A DNA stretch of 64,000 bases, taken from positions 62,001 to 126,000 of the forward strand of contig NZ_BDAG01000007.1 in the NCBI RefSeq assembly GCF_002091715.1. Direction: 5' to 3'. Position 1 is the first letter of the stretch; the number at the start of each line of letters is the position of its first letter. A model generated the notes under the pieces. It had not been told where the DNA came from. It worked only from the letters and a program-made list of their open reading frames with translations, and ran no database searches. Below, one piece after another: positions 19,305 to 29,479 of the stretch. Both the position numbers and the translations under genes were made by a program. The stretch comes from Pseudomonas migulae NBRC 103157 (lineage in GTDB: Bacteria; Pseudomonadota; Gammaproteobacteria; Pseudomonadales; Pseudomonadaceae).

Positions 19305-21341
19305 TTACCTCGATAGCTGATTGAGTTCTTGAGAGACGAGCGGGGTGCTCGCCAACGGCAGACGCAAGGTGAAACACGTGCCCTGGCCCGGCGTCGATTG
19401 CACTTCCATCTGCCCCTTGTGGTTGTTGGTGATGATGAAATACGAGACCGACAGCCCAAGCCCGGTGCCCTGGCCAATTTCCTTGGTGGTGAAGAACGGC
19501 TCGAAGGTGCGTTTGCGCACACTCTCGCTCATGCCGATGCCGTTGTCCTCGACCTGGATTTCCGCCCACGGCGGATTCAGCTTGGTACGCAGGATGATCC
19601 GCCCGGGCTCACGGTCATCTTCACGCTGGTGAATGGCTTGCGCGGCGTTTTTCAGCAGGTTGAGCAGCACTTGTTCGAGTTCGTTGGCGGTGCCGGGCAC
19701 CGGGCCCAGCGCCGGATCGAACTGGCGAATGATCGCCTGGCCCTTGAAGTCGAAGCCGATCGCCAGGTCGAAATCGTTGCCGGCGATTTCCACGGCCTGA
19801 TCGATCAGCGCCGGCAGATCGCACGGGGCCATTTGCCGGGTGCTGCGGCGGCTGAAACTGAGCATGTGAGTCACGATCTTCGCCGCCCGGGTGCCGGCCT
19901 GCTGAATGCCGTCGAGCAGTTGCGGCACTTCACGTGCTTTCAGGTACTCGTTGACCGTGTCCAGTTCAATGCCGATTTGCTCGGCTTGCTCGAGGTTCTT
20001 CGGCAGATCGGGGGACAGGCGTCGGCGAATGTTCTGCACGTTATGCAGGATCGCGCCCAGCGGGTTGTTGATCTCGTGGGCCATGCCGGCGGCGAGGCCA
20101 CCGACCGAGAGCATTTTTTCCGACTGCACCATCATTTCTTCCAGGGACAGGCGCTGGGTGATGTCATCGATCCGGATCACCACCCCGCGCCCGGCGCCGC
20201 CCATCAGCGGATAAAAAGTCAGGGCGTAATGTTTGGGTTCGTCATCCTTGAACCAGGTTACGCGCTCGATTTTCGCCACGGTGTGTTGCTCGACAGTCTG
20301 CTTGAGCTGCGGCAGAAACGGCTTGAGCGGTTCGAAGGCGAGGAAGATCGGCTGGTTCAGCGCTTCGTCCAGCCGCGTGCCGGAGAGGGCGCTGGCCTCC
20401 TGATTCCATTGCGTCACGTAAAGCTGCTCATCCAGGGCGATCAGCGCTGATGGCATGGAGTCGATGATGCTGTTGAGGTAGTTCTGGAACCCGGTAAGTT
20501 TCTTTTCGATCTTGCTGCGCACCTGGACTTCAAGCTCCAGTTTGCGGTTGGTGTGACGGGTTTCCTCGGCCAGCCCCTGGGCCTGATCGTAAGCCGCCTG
20601 GGAATCGTCACGCGCACGTTTGAGTTGCTGCTCCCGCGCCTCGATTCGCGAGAGCATGGTATTGAAGGCCTCGGCCAGGCTGCCGATTTCGTCGTGGTTG
20701 CCGCGGGAAGCGCGCAGGGCGTAGTTCTCTTCCCGGGTCACTTGCCGGGACAGCTCCTCCAACTGATGAATCGGCCGGGTAATCAGGCGTTTGATCTGGC
20801 GGGCGATCACCAGCCACAACAACACACTGAAGATCAGGATACCGAGGCTGGCGGTCAACGTCCCGGTGTAGAAAGCCATTGGCAACTCGCTGCTGGCGAC
20901 CAGTAACAAGTGGCCAGGCGCAGTGCCGGGGCGGGGCAGGGTGATCACCTGATTGCTGCGAAATTCAGTGGCTTGCCAGGATTCGAGATGGCGGAAGTGC
21001 TCCGGCAGGTTCAAGTGATCGCCACTTTGTAGCTGCGCCAGTCGTTCACCCTTGCCGTCATACAGCGCCGCTGCGCGCAATGGCGAGTAACTGTTGAGCT
21101 CATTGAGCAGCCGTTCGGCACTTTGCGGCGACTGCAACGCCTCGGACACCAGGCTCGGGTTGGACACCAGCCGGCCGATGGTCTGCAAGGCCTGGGGCGC
21201 CATGCTTTCCTGGGAAATGTAGTACGCGGCGCTGATGAAGGTCAGGTTGGCGACCAGCAAAACGGTGGTCAACAGCACCAGCAGGGCGGCCAGCAGTTTC
21301 TGGCCGACCGGAAGGTTTTCGAGGCGCTGGCGCAATGGCAT
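19305..21341 (-). CDS. Orphan membrane histidine kinase with HAMP and PAS domains
   Basis: A 678-residue sensor kinase. TM1 spans about residues 16-40, a periplasmic region 41-160, and TM2 162-182. HAMP (183-236), a coiled coil (236-282) and a PAS domain (288-400) follow. The HisKA domain has H422 in MAHEINNPLGAIL, and the ATPase carries NLLKNAAQAI (N box), VEDNGIGM (G1) and GTGLGLSVS (G2). The extra HEINNP-type dimerisation domain places it in the NtrB/HK4-like group. No response regulator is adjacent. It is co-oriented and nearly contiguous with the PduO gene; the signal is unknown. Confidence 0.93.
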   Translation of the reverse strand: MPLRQRLENLPVGQKLLAALLVLLTTVLLVANLTFISAAYYISQESMAPQALQTIGRLVSNPSLVSEALQSPQSAERLLNELNSYSPLRAAALYDGKGERLAQLQSGDHLNLPEHFRHLESWQATEFRSNQVITLPRPGTAPGHLLLVASSELPMAFYTGTLTASLGILIFSVLLWLVIARQIKRLITRPIHQLEELSRQVTREENYALRASRGNHDEIGSLAEAFNTMLSRIEAREQQLKRARDDSQAAYDQAQGLAEETRHTNRKLELEVQVRSKIEKKLTGFQNYLNSIIDSMPSALIALDEQLYVTQWNQEASALSGTRLDEALNQPIFLAFEPLKPFLPQLKQTVEQHTVAKIERVTWFKDDEPKHYALTFYPLMGGAGRGVVIRIDDITQRLSLEEMMVQSEKMLSVGGLAAGMAHEINNPLGAILHNVQNIRRRLSPDLPKNLEQAEQIGIELDTVNEYLKAREVPQLLDGIQQAGTRAAKIVTHMLSFSRRSTRQMAPCDLPALIDQAVEIAGNDFDLAIGFDFKGQAIIRQFDPALGPVPGTANELEQVLLNLLKNAAQAIHQREDDREPGRIILRTKLNPPWAEIQVEDNGIGMSESVRKRTFEPFFTTKEIGQGTGLGLSVSYFIITNNHKGQMEVQSTPGQGTCFTLRLPLASTPLVSQELNQLSR

Positions 21342-21386
21342 CAGTTTTATCGCAGAAAAGGAACAAGTGGCCAGCGTAGCCGCTGC

Positions 21387-22930
<1,544 letters not shown>

Positions 22931-22948
22931 TTGTTCAGGCGGGAACCT

Positions 22949-23066
22949 GTGGGAGCGGCGGTGCGACGATTCGACTTGCTCGCGAAAGCGGTGTGTCATT
23001 CAAAAGTGATATCGACTGATACGCCCACTTCGCGAGCAAGTCGGATCGTCGCACCGCCGCTCCCAC
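22949..23066. repeat. REPIN with symmetric 16-bp insertions in both arms
   Basis: The canonical GTGGGAGCGG|GCTTGCTCGCGAA unit is split after GTGGGAGCGG by CGGTGCGACGATTCGA, and the opposite arm carries its exact complement, so the long hairpin stays paired. The loop has the usual GCGGTGTGTCATT sequence. Confidence 0.88.
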
Positions 23067-23150
23067 TTCGATTGTGCTCAATCCGGTGGTTTTTTTCTGC
23101 CGCATAATTTTTTTCGCGTGCCGGGTAGCCGGGAAATCAGGAGAACGTAG

Positions 23151-23993
23151 ATGGACTTGAACGCTGAAGTGGACAACCTGGTCAAGGCGTCCCAAGCCTG
23201 GATTCCGATGATCATGGAATACGGCAGCCGCGTACTGCTGGCGATCATCACCCTGGCCATCGGCTGGTGGCTGATCAACAAAGTGACGCAGAAACTGGGC
23301 GGTTTGCTCGCGCTGCGAAACGCCGACCTGGCGCTGCAGGGGTTTATCAGCAGCCTGGCGAATATTATTCTCAAGGTTTTGCTGATCGTCAGCGTGGCCT
23401 CGATGATCGGCGTGGAAACGACTTCCTTCGTCGCGGCGATCGGTGCGGCGGGATTGGCCATCGGTCTGGCGTTGCAGGGCAGCCTGGCGAACTTCGCCGG
23501 TGGCGTGCTGATTCTGTTGTTCCGTCCTTTCCGTATCGGTGACTGGATCGAAGCCCAAGGGGTCGCTGGTACGGTCGACAGTATTCAGATCTTCCATACC
23601 GTGCTGCGTACGGGCGATAACAAAACCATCATCGTGCCTAACGGCAATTTGTCGAACGGCATCATCACCAACACTAACCGCCAGCCAACCCGCAAGGTTG
23701 TGTTTGATGTAGGTGTGGATTACGAAGCGGACTTGCAGAAGGCCCGTGAAGTGTTACTGGATCTGGCCAAGGATGAACGCATCCTGGCTGAACCGGCTCC
23801 ACAGGCAGTCATTTCTACCCTCGGTGACAGTTCGATCACTGTTTCCCTGCGCGTATGGGTGAAGACAGCGGATTACTGGGACGTGATGTTCATGTTTAAC
23901 GAGCAGTCCCGTGACCGTTTGAAAACGGCCGGTATCGATATCCCGTTTCCACAGCGGGTGATTCGTGTGGTTCAGGAATCTGCCGTGCAGTAA
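23151..23993 (+). CDS. mscS: Small-conductance mechanosensitive channel, MscS family
   Basis: A 280-residue channel of the minimal MscS type that releases solutes on hypo-osmotic shock. Three TM helices occupy about residues 20-125. The pore helix TM3 has the glycine/alanine packing pattern GAAGLAIGLALQGSLANFAGG, followed by the beta domain (RPFRIGDWIEA, GTVDSIQIFHTVLRTGDNK) and the alpha/beta cage ending VRVVQE. ATG at 23151 follows AGGAGAACGT. It has its own terminator and lies beside yajQ as in P. aeruginosa. Confidence 0.93.
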   Translation: MDLNAEVDNLVKASQAWIPMIMEYGSRVLLAIITLAIGWWLINKVTQKLGGLLALRNADLALQGFISSLANIILKVLLIVSVASMIGVETTSFVAAIGAAGLAIGLALQGSLANFAGGVLILLFRPFRIGDWIEAQGVAGTVDSIQIFHTVLRTGDNKTIIVPNGNLSNGIITNTNRQPTRKVVFDVGVDYEADLQKAREVLLDLAKDERILAEPAPQAVISTLGDSSITVSLRVWVKTADYWDVMFMFNEQSRDRLKTAGIDIPFPQRVIRVVQESAVQ

Positions 23994-24009
23994 GTGACAA
24001 ACAGGCAAC

Positions 24010-24042
24010 AAAAAAAGGCCCATCCGAAGATGGGCCTTTTAT
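24010..24042. terminator. Bidirectional terminator between mscS and oprD
   Basis: The stem AAAGGCCCAT / ATGGGCCTTT is flanked by an A-run on the left and a T-run on the right, serving the convergent mscS and oprD genes. Confidence 0.85.
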
Positions 24043-24070
24043 TTTGTTACCGCAAACTAACTGAATGCGA

Positions 24071-25417
24071 TTACAAGATCGACAGTGGGTAGTCGACGAT
24101 TACACGGAACTCTTTCACGTCGCCTTCACCTTCGTCGGCGTTAGCAAAGTGCCAAGCTTGACGGAAGCGAACGGACAGATCTTTTGCCGGGCCAGACTGA
24201 ACAACGTACTTGGCTTCGAAGTTGGTTTCGTTGTGCTTGCCATTGTTACCGTACAGGCCGGCGTAAGGGCTGCCAGCCGGAGTGTTGGTGCCGTCGATGT
24301 CCCAACCTTTCACGTAACGGGTCATGAAGCTCAGACCTGGAACGCCGTACTCAGCCATTTTCAGGTCGTAACGAACCTGGGCAGACTTCTCGCCAGGGGC
24401 GTTGAAGTCAGAGTACTGGATGGAGTTGGCGAGGAAGATCGAGTCGCCGCCGCGGTTGTTCTTGCCGATACCGATGTAGTCGAACGGGGTATCGCCATTA
24501 ACCTTTTGGAAGGCCAGGGTAATGGTGTGCGCTTTCAGGAACGACAGAGCAGTTGCCAGCGAGAACGCGGTGTTGCTGATGTCACCAGCTTTCGCGTCAC
24601 CGGTATCGGTGGTGCGGTAGATGTTGAAGTCAGTGTTCAGCGACGTGTCACCACCAAACGGAGTGGTGAGGTTCACGTTGGCGTAGTACTGGTTCCAGAT
24701 GTCTTCCAGCTTGGCGCCATACAGCGATGCGGAAAGGTTATCGGTAATGCCGTACTTGCCACCGAAATAGTCGATGGTGTTGGCTTCAACGCCAGCGTAG
24801 GTTGCGTACAGGCCGCCGTCACGGGCGTTTTTGTCCTGGCTGGAACCCGAGTAGAAGTGACCGGCTTCGAGGTCAAGGTCTTTGACTTCGCTGCTTTGCA
24901 GTTGGAAACCGCTGGCAACTTGCGGAAGGATACGGGAACCGCCAACTGCAAACACTGGAGCAGTGCTTGGGGACATGTCGCCGACTTTCAGCTCGGTTTT
25001 GGAGACGCGGAATTTAACGGCAGCGCCGGCTTTACCCTGGCTGTCGTTGACGTCGCGGCCACCGTTGGCGTTGACAGTGTCGCTACGGCTCATGTTGCCC
25101 GAACCGGAAGTGCCATCGCCGCCATCCAGTTTGATGGCCAGGTAACCGAATGCATCAACACCAACGCCTACAGTACCTTGGGTGTAACCGGAGTTGTAGG
25201 TACCCCAAAGACCTTGGGTCCAGTCTTTGACGTCGCGGCCGCCGTCTTTGTTGTCACGGTTGAAGTAGTAGTTGCGAACCAGCAAGTTCAGCGAGCTGTC
25301 TTCAACAAAACCTTTGGCTTCAGCCTGGTCACTTACGAAAGGTGCGGCCATAGCCACTTGAGTACTGGCTGCTGCTGCAACTGCCAGTGCGATCATGCTC
25401 CACTTCATCACGCGCAT
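24071..25417 (-). CDS. oprD: OprD-family outer-membrane porin
   Basis: A 448-residue substrate-specific porin for basic amino acids and small peptides; in P. aeruginosa it also admits carbapenems. A signal peptide (MRVMKWSMIALAVAAAAST, cleavage near residue 24) precedes FVSDQAEAKGFVEDSSLNLL, which closely resembles OprD itself. The 18-stranded barrel ends in the aromatic-rich C-terminus VIVDYPLSIL; GVDAFGYLAIKLDG and SQVRYDL-type strands recur. AAGGAG stands 9 bp before ATG at 25417. The gene order oprD-HIT-slyX-cold shock-dps matches P. aeruginosa, which supports OprD over the close paralogues OprE and OprQ, but that choice remains an inference. Confidence 0.85.
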   Translation of the reverse strand: MRVMKWSMIALAVAAAASTQVAMAAPFVSDQAEAKGFVEDSSLNLLVRNYYFNRDNKDGGRDVKDWTQGLWGTYNSGYTQGTVGVGVDAFGYLAIKLDGGDGTSGSGNMSRSDTVNANGGRDVNDSQGKAGAAVKFRVSKTELKVGDMSPSTAPVFAVGGSRILPQVASGFQLQSSEVKDLDLEAGHFYSGSSQDKNARDGGLYATYAGVEANTIDYFGGKYGITDNLSASLYGAKLEDIWNQYYANVNLTTPFGGDTSLNTDFNIYRTTDTGDAKAGDISNTAFSLATALSFLKAHTITLAFQKVNGDTPFDYIGIGKNNRGGDSIFLANSIQYSDFNAPGEKSAQVRYDLKMAEYGVPGLSFMTRYVKGWDIDGTNTPAGSPYAGLYGNNGKHNETNFEAKYVVQSGPAKDLSVRFRQAWHFANADEGEGDVKEFRVIVDYPLSIL

Positions 25418-26320
25418 CGTGATTTGCTCCTTTGGTTTTAGAAGAGTACTGCCGTCCCACCTGTTTTATTATCTGGGCGGCTCTTTCTTTTTGTGTCGGC
25501 GCAAACTTATATCACGCCGACCATGTTGGCGATACTTGCGCATCTAACCTTTCAGCTTCTTTACGACCCTGTCGCAAACGGCTTGGTAGATGTCGCAAAT
25601 TTACAGCCCCAATGCAATAGGAATGACAACTTCAACGCTGTTTTCCGGGGGTTGAGCATCGGTAAAAAGAGTCCTTGGTGAAACGTGTGAATCTCCATCG
25701 GGCAATCCTGCCACTGTTTTTATTGCCTTGAAGGCTTCCACTTCCAGCGGACGCTTTGAAGGCGATGTGAGTGTGAATGCAACAAGCGTGCACAAATCAG
25801 AAATTCGCTGTTTTTTTTTCTGAACGCCTGCCTGTTACCGTAAAAACCTCATAAAACCGGGGGTTACAAGCACCTTTTGATGGGACTTGACGCCATGGTT
25901 TGCATCGTGTTGCACCTCCCTGGCCGACTGCGCGACAACCAAAAACGTTACCGGTTCACCCCCTCAGTGAGTACTTGGCGGATGCCCGACGCACTGAGCG
26001 TAGACGCACTGTGCGGTTTTGGTGCAAAAAATCTTAATCGCTGTACTGAATTCATACAGTGTTGCCTGTCGTAGAGCGTGAACAGGCCTTGGTTTGTTGG
26101 TCACTTCAGTGTTTTTTGCGTGGCTGGCGGTTCTGTAATGGTGCGCTCACGCAAAAAATGTCTCATGTCGGAGCGGTCTTGTGGGTGATGGCTGCGCTTC
26201 GACAGTCGTACGTCGTGAAGCCGGCGACGTTCGCAGGTATGCTGCCGTCCTGTCGCTTGGTGCGCCGTCTCTCAGAATGGGCGCTAAGCTGAAAATGATG
26301 AGCTACCGGGAGTGCGCGCT
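25418..26320. other. Long gene-free region between oprD and the HIT gene
   Basis: About 900 bp that is more AT-rich than its neighbours and lacks a convincing gene; the few short open frames have no ribosome-binding site or family-like content. It should hold the oprD leader and promoter (minus) and the promoter of the HIT-slyX operon (plus). A 19-bp imperfect palindrome CTGTA-C-TGAATTCA-TACAG lies at 26041-26059. T-rich stretches occur at 25808 and 26110. I could not identify a known small RNA, but the length leaves room for one. Confidence 0.5.
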
Positions 26321-26746
26321 GTGTTCGCTTTAGATCCACGACTTCAACAAGACACGTTACCGATCGGGGATTTCCCGCTCAGCCGGCTGCTGTTGTCCAA
26401 TGATTCGAACTACCCGTGGTTCATCCTGGTGCCGCGTCGCGATGATATCAGCGAGATATTTCAGTTGGATGTCGCCGATCAGCGGCAGCTGTGGCAGGAA
26501 ACGACTGCGCTGGCCGAAATGCTCAAGGACTCGTTCGACGCGGACAAGTTGAATGTCGCGGCCCTGGGTAACGTTGTCAGTCAGTTGCACATGCATGTGA
26601 TTGTGCGCAAGCGCGAGGATGCTGCCTGGCCCGCGCCGGTATGGGGTAAACACCCGGCCAAACCGTACACGGCGGAGCAGATCGCGGTCATTCGCGAGCG
26701 GTTGCGTCTGGTGTTGACCGATGATTTCACGTTTCTGGAGGGTTGA
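26321..26746 (+). CDS. HIT-domain protein
   Basis: A 141-residue member of the histidine-triad superfamily, likely a nucleotide hydrolase or transferase of unknown substrate. The triad is incomplete: QLHMHVIVR has His90 and His92, but the third triad position is Ile. The upstream NVAALGNVVSQ segment is typical of this subgroup. The GTG at 26321 is preferred because GGGAG sits 8 bp upstream; a longer start at 26312 overlaps that site. It is followed after 3 bp by slyX, so they are co-transcribed. Confidence 0.85.
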   Translation: MFALDPRLQQDTLPIGDFPLSRLLLSNDSNYPWFILVPRRDDISEIFQLDVADQRQLWQETTALAEMLKDSFDADKLNVAALGNVVSQLHMHVIVRKREDAAWPAPVWGKHPAKPYTAEQIAVIRERLRLVLTDDFTFLEG

Positions 26747-26749
26747 ATC

Positions 26750-26956
26750 ATGAGCCTGGAAGAGCGCGTTACCGATCTGGAGAGCCAGCTGGCGTTTCAG
26801 GATGACACCATCCAGGCATTGAGCGATGTGCTGGCGACGCAACAGCGTGCGGTGGAACGCCTGCAACTGCAAATGGCAGCCCTGCTCAAGCGGCAGGAGG
26901 AAATGGCCGGTCAGTTCGAAACCTTTGAAGAAGAGGCGCCACCGCCGCATTACTAG
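26750..26956 (+). CDS. slyX: SlyX family protein
   Basis: A 68-residue coiled-coil protein. Heptad pattern runs through most of its length ([19 protein letters not shown], then [18 protein letters not shown]), ending in the acidic Pro-rich tail EEEAPPPHY. SlyX is conserved across gamma-proteobacteria but its function is not known. It immediately follows the HIT gene and is followed by a terminator. Confidence 0.93.
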   Translation: MSLEERVTDLESQLAFQDDTIQALSDVLATQQRAVERLQLQMAALLKRQEEMAGQFETFEEEAPPPHY

Positions 26957-26992
26957 CTTTTGTTTCAAGGTTTTTTGTTAAACAAAAGGCAA

Positions 26993-27032
26993 TAAAAAAC
27001 CGCGAACAGCCAGGCTGCTCGCGGTTTTTTTT
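26993..27032. terminator. Bidirectional terminator (slyX / membrane cold-shock gene)
   Basis: The stem CCGCGAACAGCC...GGCTGCTCGCGG (one mismatch) is flanked by A6 and T8, between convergent slyX and the membrane cold-shock gene. Confidence 0.85.
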
Positions 27033-27041
27033 AGCCTTGAA

Positions 27042-27644
27042 TCAGCGTCGCGGCAACGCGGCGATCACGTCTTCGGCTTGCAGGCCCTTGTCACGATTCA
27101 TGACGGAGAACTCCACGCGCTGGCCTTCGACCAGAACGCGATGGCCTTCGCCACGGATGGCCCGAAAATGCACGAAAATATCATCGCCGGAATCACGGGA
27201 AATGAAGCCGAAGCCTTTGGAGGTGTTGAACCACTTGACGGTGCCGGTATCGCGGTTGCTCATGTCATAGTTTGGCGAGGCGGTGGCCGGTGAGGATTTG
27301 TAGAAACTGATGGCCAGGTGCAGAAGAACGGCGATCAGGGCAGCCACCAGGCTGAACAGAACGGCAGGTTGACCGGCGATGACAGGCATCGGCGCCAGCA
27401 GCGTCAGCGTTTGCAGGACAACAGTCAGAACCAGCAGGGCGCTGACCAGGTTTTGCAGTTGATGACGCGGACCTTTGTTCCAGTACGGAATGACAGGTGC
27501 GAGGGTGAGATTGAGCAGGCCGAAAAAGGCCAGGTACAGCGCATCGGGTTGTTGCAGGTAAGGAACAGCTTCGGATCGCAGGCTAGGGATGAAGGACAGC
27601 AGCAGGGCTGCTGCGCCCATTAGCAGGTGGACGATTTTCAACAT
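27042..27644 (-). CDS. Membrane protein with C-terminal cold-shock domain
   Basis: A 200-residue fusion. Residues 1-120 have four hydrophobic segments (about 6-22, 34-54, 65-88, 93-114). Residues 131-196 form a cold-shock domain with both RNP motifs (KGFGFI at 143-148, DIFVHF at 155-160) and the standard GTVKWFN opening. The domain would face the cytosol if the four helices are correct, so nucleic acid could be bound at the membrane. An internal ATG at 27263 ([13 protein letters not shown]) could yield a free 73-residue cold-shock protein, but no Shine-Dalgarno precedes it. A similar gene occupies this position in P. aeruginosa. Confidence 0.85.
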   Translation of the reverse strand: MLKIVHLLMGAAALLLSFIPSLRSEAVPYLQQPDALYLAFFGLLNLTLAPVIPYWNKGPRHQLQNLVSALLVLTVVLQTLTLLAPMPVIAGQPAVLFSLVAALIAVLLHLAISFYKSSPATASPNYDMSNRDTGTVKWFNTSKGFGFISRDSGDDIFVHFRAIRGEGHRVLVEGQRVEFSVMNRDKGLQAEDVIAALPRR

Positions 27645-27954
27645 TTTGATTAACTCACGTTAAGACGGATCGCAAGGAAGAGCTGATGGGGGTGCGGTTC
27701 GCTTCAGAACTATAAGAGGCGTTGGGCACGCACCCGGTATCAGCCTATGCGCAGCGCCCCGAAAAAATAGGCGCCAGCGACACACCGTCTATTTAACAGC
27801 AAAGCTTGCAGCTACTCAAATCAGGGAGTCCAGCGGTGCATCGGGGGCGATTTGTCGCAGGTCTCGGGGGCTATCCGGGCTGCGGTTGCGCGACAGGCTT
27901 GCTAGAGTGGTCCTGCACCTGTCGGATGAAATTCATCACCTTTAGGGGAAAAAC
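27645..27954. other. Divergent region between the membrane cold-shock gene and dps
   Basis: About 310 bp without genes. The only site I can suggest is the dps -10 at 27902; CTATAAG at 27709-27715 is another promoter-like string. No long inverted repeat is seen. Confidence 0.45.
27902..27908 (+). promoter_or_regulatory. Possible RpoS-type -10 element of dps
   Basis: CTAGAGT resembles the stationary-phase -10 CTATACT and would give a leader of about 40 nt. Dps genes are commonly RpoS- or OxyR-controlled, but no matching -35 or OxyR site was recognised. Confidence 0.3.
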
Positions 27955-28425
27955 ATGGCAATCGATATCGGTATCAGTGAAGAGGACCGCAAGTCCATCG
28001 TCGACGGACTTTCGCGTCTGCTGTCGGACACTTATGTACTTTATTTGAAAACCCATAACTTCCATTGGAATGTCACCGGTCCCATGTTCCGGACCCTGCA
28101 CCTGATGTTCGAGGAGCAATACAACGAGTTGGCCCTGGCGGTCGATTCGATTGCCGAACGAATTCGTGCGCTCGGTTTTCCTGCTCCGGGCGCCTACTCG
28201 ATTTATGCGCGCCTTTCTTCTATTAAGGAGGAGTCGGGCGTGCCAAGCGCAGAAGACATGATCAAGCAACTTGTCGAAGGGCAGGAAGCCGTCACGCGGA
28301 CTGCGCGCGGGATCTTTCCCTTGCTCGACAAAGTCAGCGACGAGCCAACGGCGGACTTGCTGACCCAGCGCATGCAGGTTCACGAGAAAACCGCGTGGAT
28401 GTTGCGTTCATTGCTGGACCAGTAA
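27955..28425 (+). CDS. dps: Dps-family ferritin-like DNA-protection protein
   Basis: A 156-residue mini-ferritin that oxidises and stores iron and protects DNA. The inter-subunit ferroxidase set is complete with family spacing: H37 (HNFHWNVTG), H49, D64 and E68. The N-terminal tail is short and not very basic, so DNA binding may be weak. AGGGGA precedes the ATG. It lies between the membrane cold-shock gene and the RHH gene; the same neighbour order occurs in P. aeruginosa. Confidence 0.95.
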   Translation: MAIDIGISEEDRKSIVDGLSRLLSDTYVLYLKTHNFHWNVTGPMFRTLHLMFEEQYNELALAVDSIAERIRALGFPAPGAYSIYARLSSIKEESGVPSAEDMIKQLVEGQEAVTRTARGIFPLLDKVSDEPTADLLTQRMQVHEKTAWMLRSLLDQ

Positions 28426-28681
28426 CGCTGCCGGTGCGCGGATGACGCTGCCCGGTGTCGTTCGCGCCCTGTCCTTCGGAGCCTGTTCGTTGAAGGATCT
28501 TGCCCCCGATCGTGTAGGACGTTGTCCTGACTAGGACGGTCTCCATGATCCGCCTTCAGTTGTTGGCTTATCCTACGTTGATGGTCATAAAGTCATCTGG
28601 ATATAACTTTGCGCCTGCGCTTTTATAAGACCCGCAACATGGCTCTTATAGAAACCAGGGATGGCAAAGGAGTGTCAACGG

Positions 28682-29020
28682 ATGGTTTATGAAAGCAGGT
28701 TAAACGAGGGGAGGCTGGGTCCGTTCAAGGAAGTAAGGATCGATCCGTTTGTCAGTGAATTCGACATGGGCCTGGCTCGGCCATTATCACGCTCGGTACG
28801 TTTGAATGGCTTTGCCACCTGCTTGCGACTCGAGCAGGTGTATTGGAATATTTTGGCAGAAATGGCCAGGATCAATTGCTGCTCGGTCAGTGCCCTGCTG
28901 TCCCAGGTGGATCGCGAAGTGCATTTGCGGCACGGCGGGGTGAAGAACTTCAGTGGGCTGGTACGGGTGGTTTGCGTTGTGCACAGCCTTAAGGAGGGGA
29001 GTTGCGTCGTCATGGCGTAG
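28682..29020 (+). CDS. Ribbon-helix-helix domain protein of unknown function
   Basis: A 112-residue protein. Its central block (RSVRLNGFATCLRLEQVYWNILAEMARINCCSVSALLSQVD) reads as a strand followed by two helices, resembling the RHH_4 family. Members of this type occur beside sulfotransferases or as orphans. Start ATG 28682 is selected because AAAGGAG lies 9 bp upstream; an in-frame upstream ATG overlaps that site. No antitoxin partner is adjacent. DNA binding is therefore predicted, target unknown. Confidence 0.7.
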   Translation: MVYESRLNEGRLGPFKEVRIDPFVSEFDMGLARPLSRSVRLNGFATCLRLEQVYWNILAEMARINCCSVSALLSQVDREVHLRHGGVKNFSGLVRVVCVVHSLKEGSCVVMA

Positions 29021-29068
29021 CCGTGGCAGTGGAATGGCCTCGAGTGTCGGTCTGTGCAGTCTTACGGC

Positions 29069-29096
29069 TGCACAGGCTGCATTTAATGGATATAAT
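29069..29096 (+). promoter_or_regulatory. Possible promoter of the FmdB gene / aspS
   Basis: A perfect TATAAT at 29091-29096, with TGCACA 16 bp upstream as a 4/6 match to -35. The start of transcription would be about 55 nt before the fmdB-like ATG. Confidence 0.4.
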
Positions 29097-29157
29097 CCCG
29101 CTCTTTGCCGCAAAACCCAGCGTGCGCGGTAGCAATCTGATCGCCGAGACAACCCCC

Positions 29158-29379
29158 ATGCCGATGTACGACTATCAATGTGCTTCCTGTGGTCATCAGT
29201 TGGAAGCCATTCAAAAGATCAGCGCAGCACCGCTGGTCGACTGCCCTGCCTGCCAGGCGCCAGAGCTCAAGAAGATGCTGTCCATGCCGGGCTTCCGCCT
29301 CAGTGGCACCGGCTGGTACGAAACCGATTTCAAGACCGGTTCCAAGAAGAATCTGGCCGGCGGCGACAAAGCCGACTAG
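29158..29379 (+). CDS. FmdB-family zinc-ribbon protein
   Basis: A 73-residue putative regulatory protein. Two CXXC pairs are C8/C11 (YQCASCGH) and C29/C32 (VDCPACQ), which should bind zinc. The tail GTGWYETDFKTGSKK is typical of the FmdB/regulatory-protein family. It lies about 100 bp upstream of aspS in the same direction and is likely co-transcribed with it. Function is unknown. Confidence 0.9.
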   Translation: MPMYDYQCASCGHQLEAIQKISAAPLVDCPACQAPELKKMLSMPGFRLSGTGWYETDFKTGSKKNLAGGDKAD

Positions 29380-29479
29380 GGTCTGGAACCTGAGTTGAAC
29401 GACACGTGCGAGCTCTTGCGTCATCCCGAATGCAAGGCCTCCAACCGAATTTCGAATTACGAGAAGTGAAACCACTACC

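Noticed and set aside
26041..26059. CTGTA...TACAG palindrome as a LexA box
   Set aside because: The spacing is 3 bp longer than the CTGT-N8-ACAG consensus and no SOS gene follows.
25877..26074. 65-codon ORF upstream of the HIT gene
   Set aside because: No ribosome-binding site and no coherent composition; likely chance.
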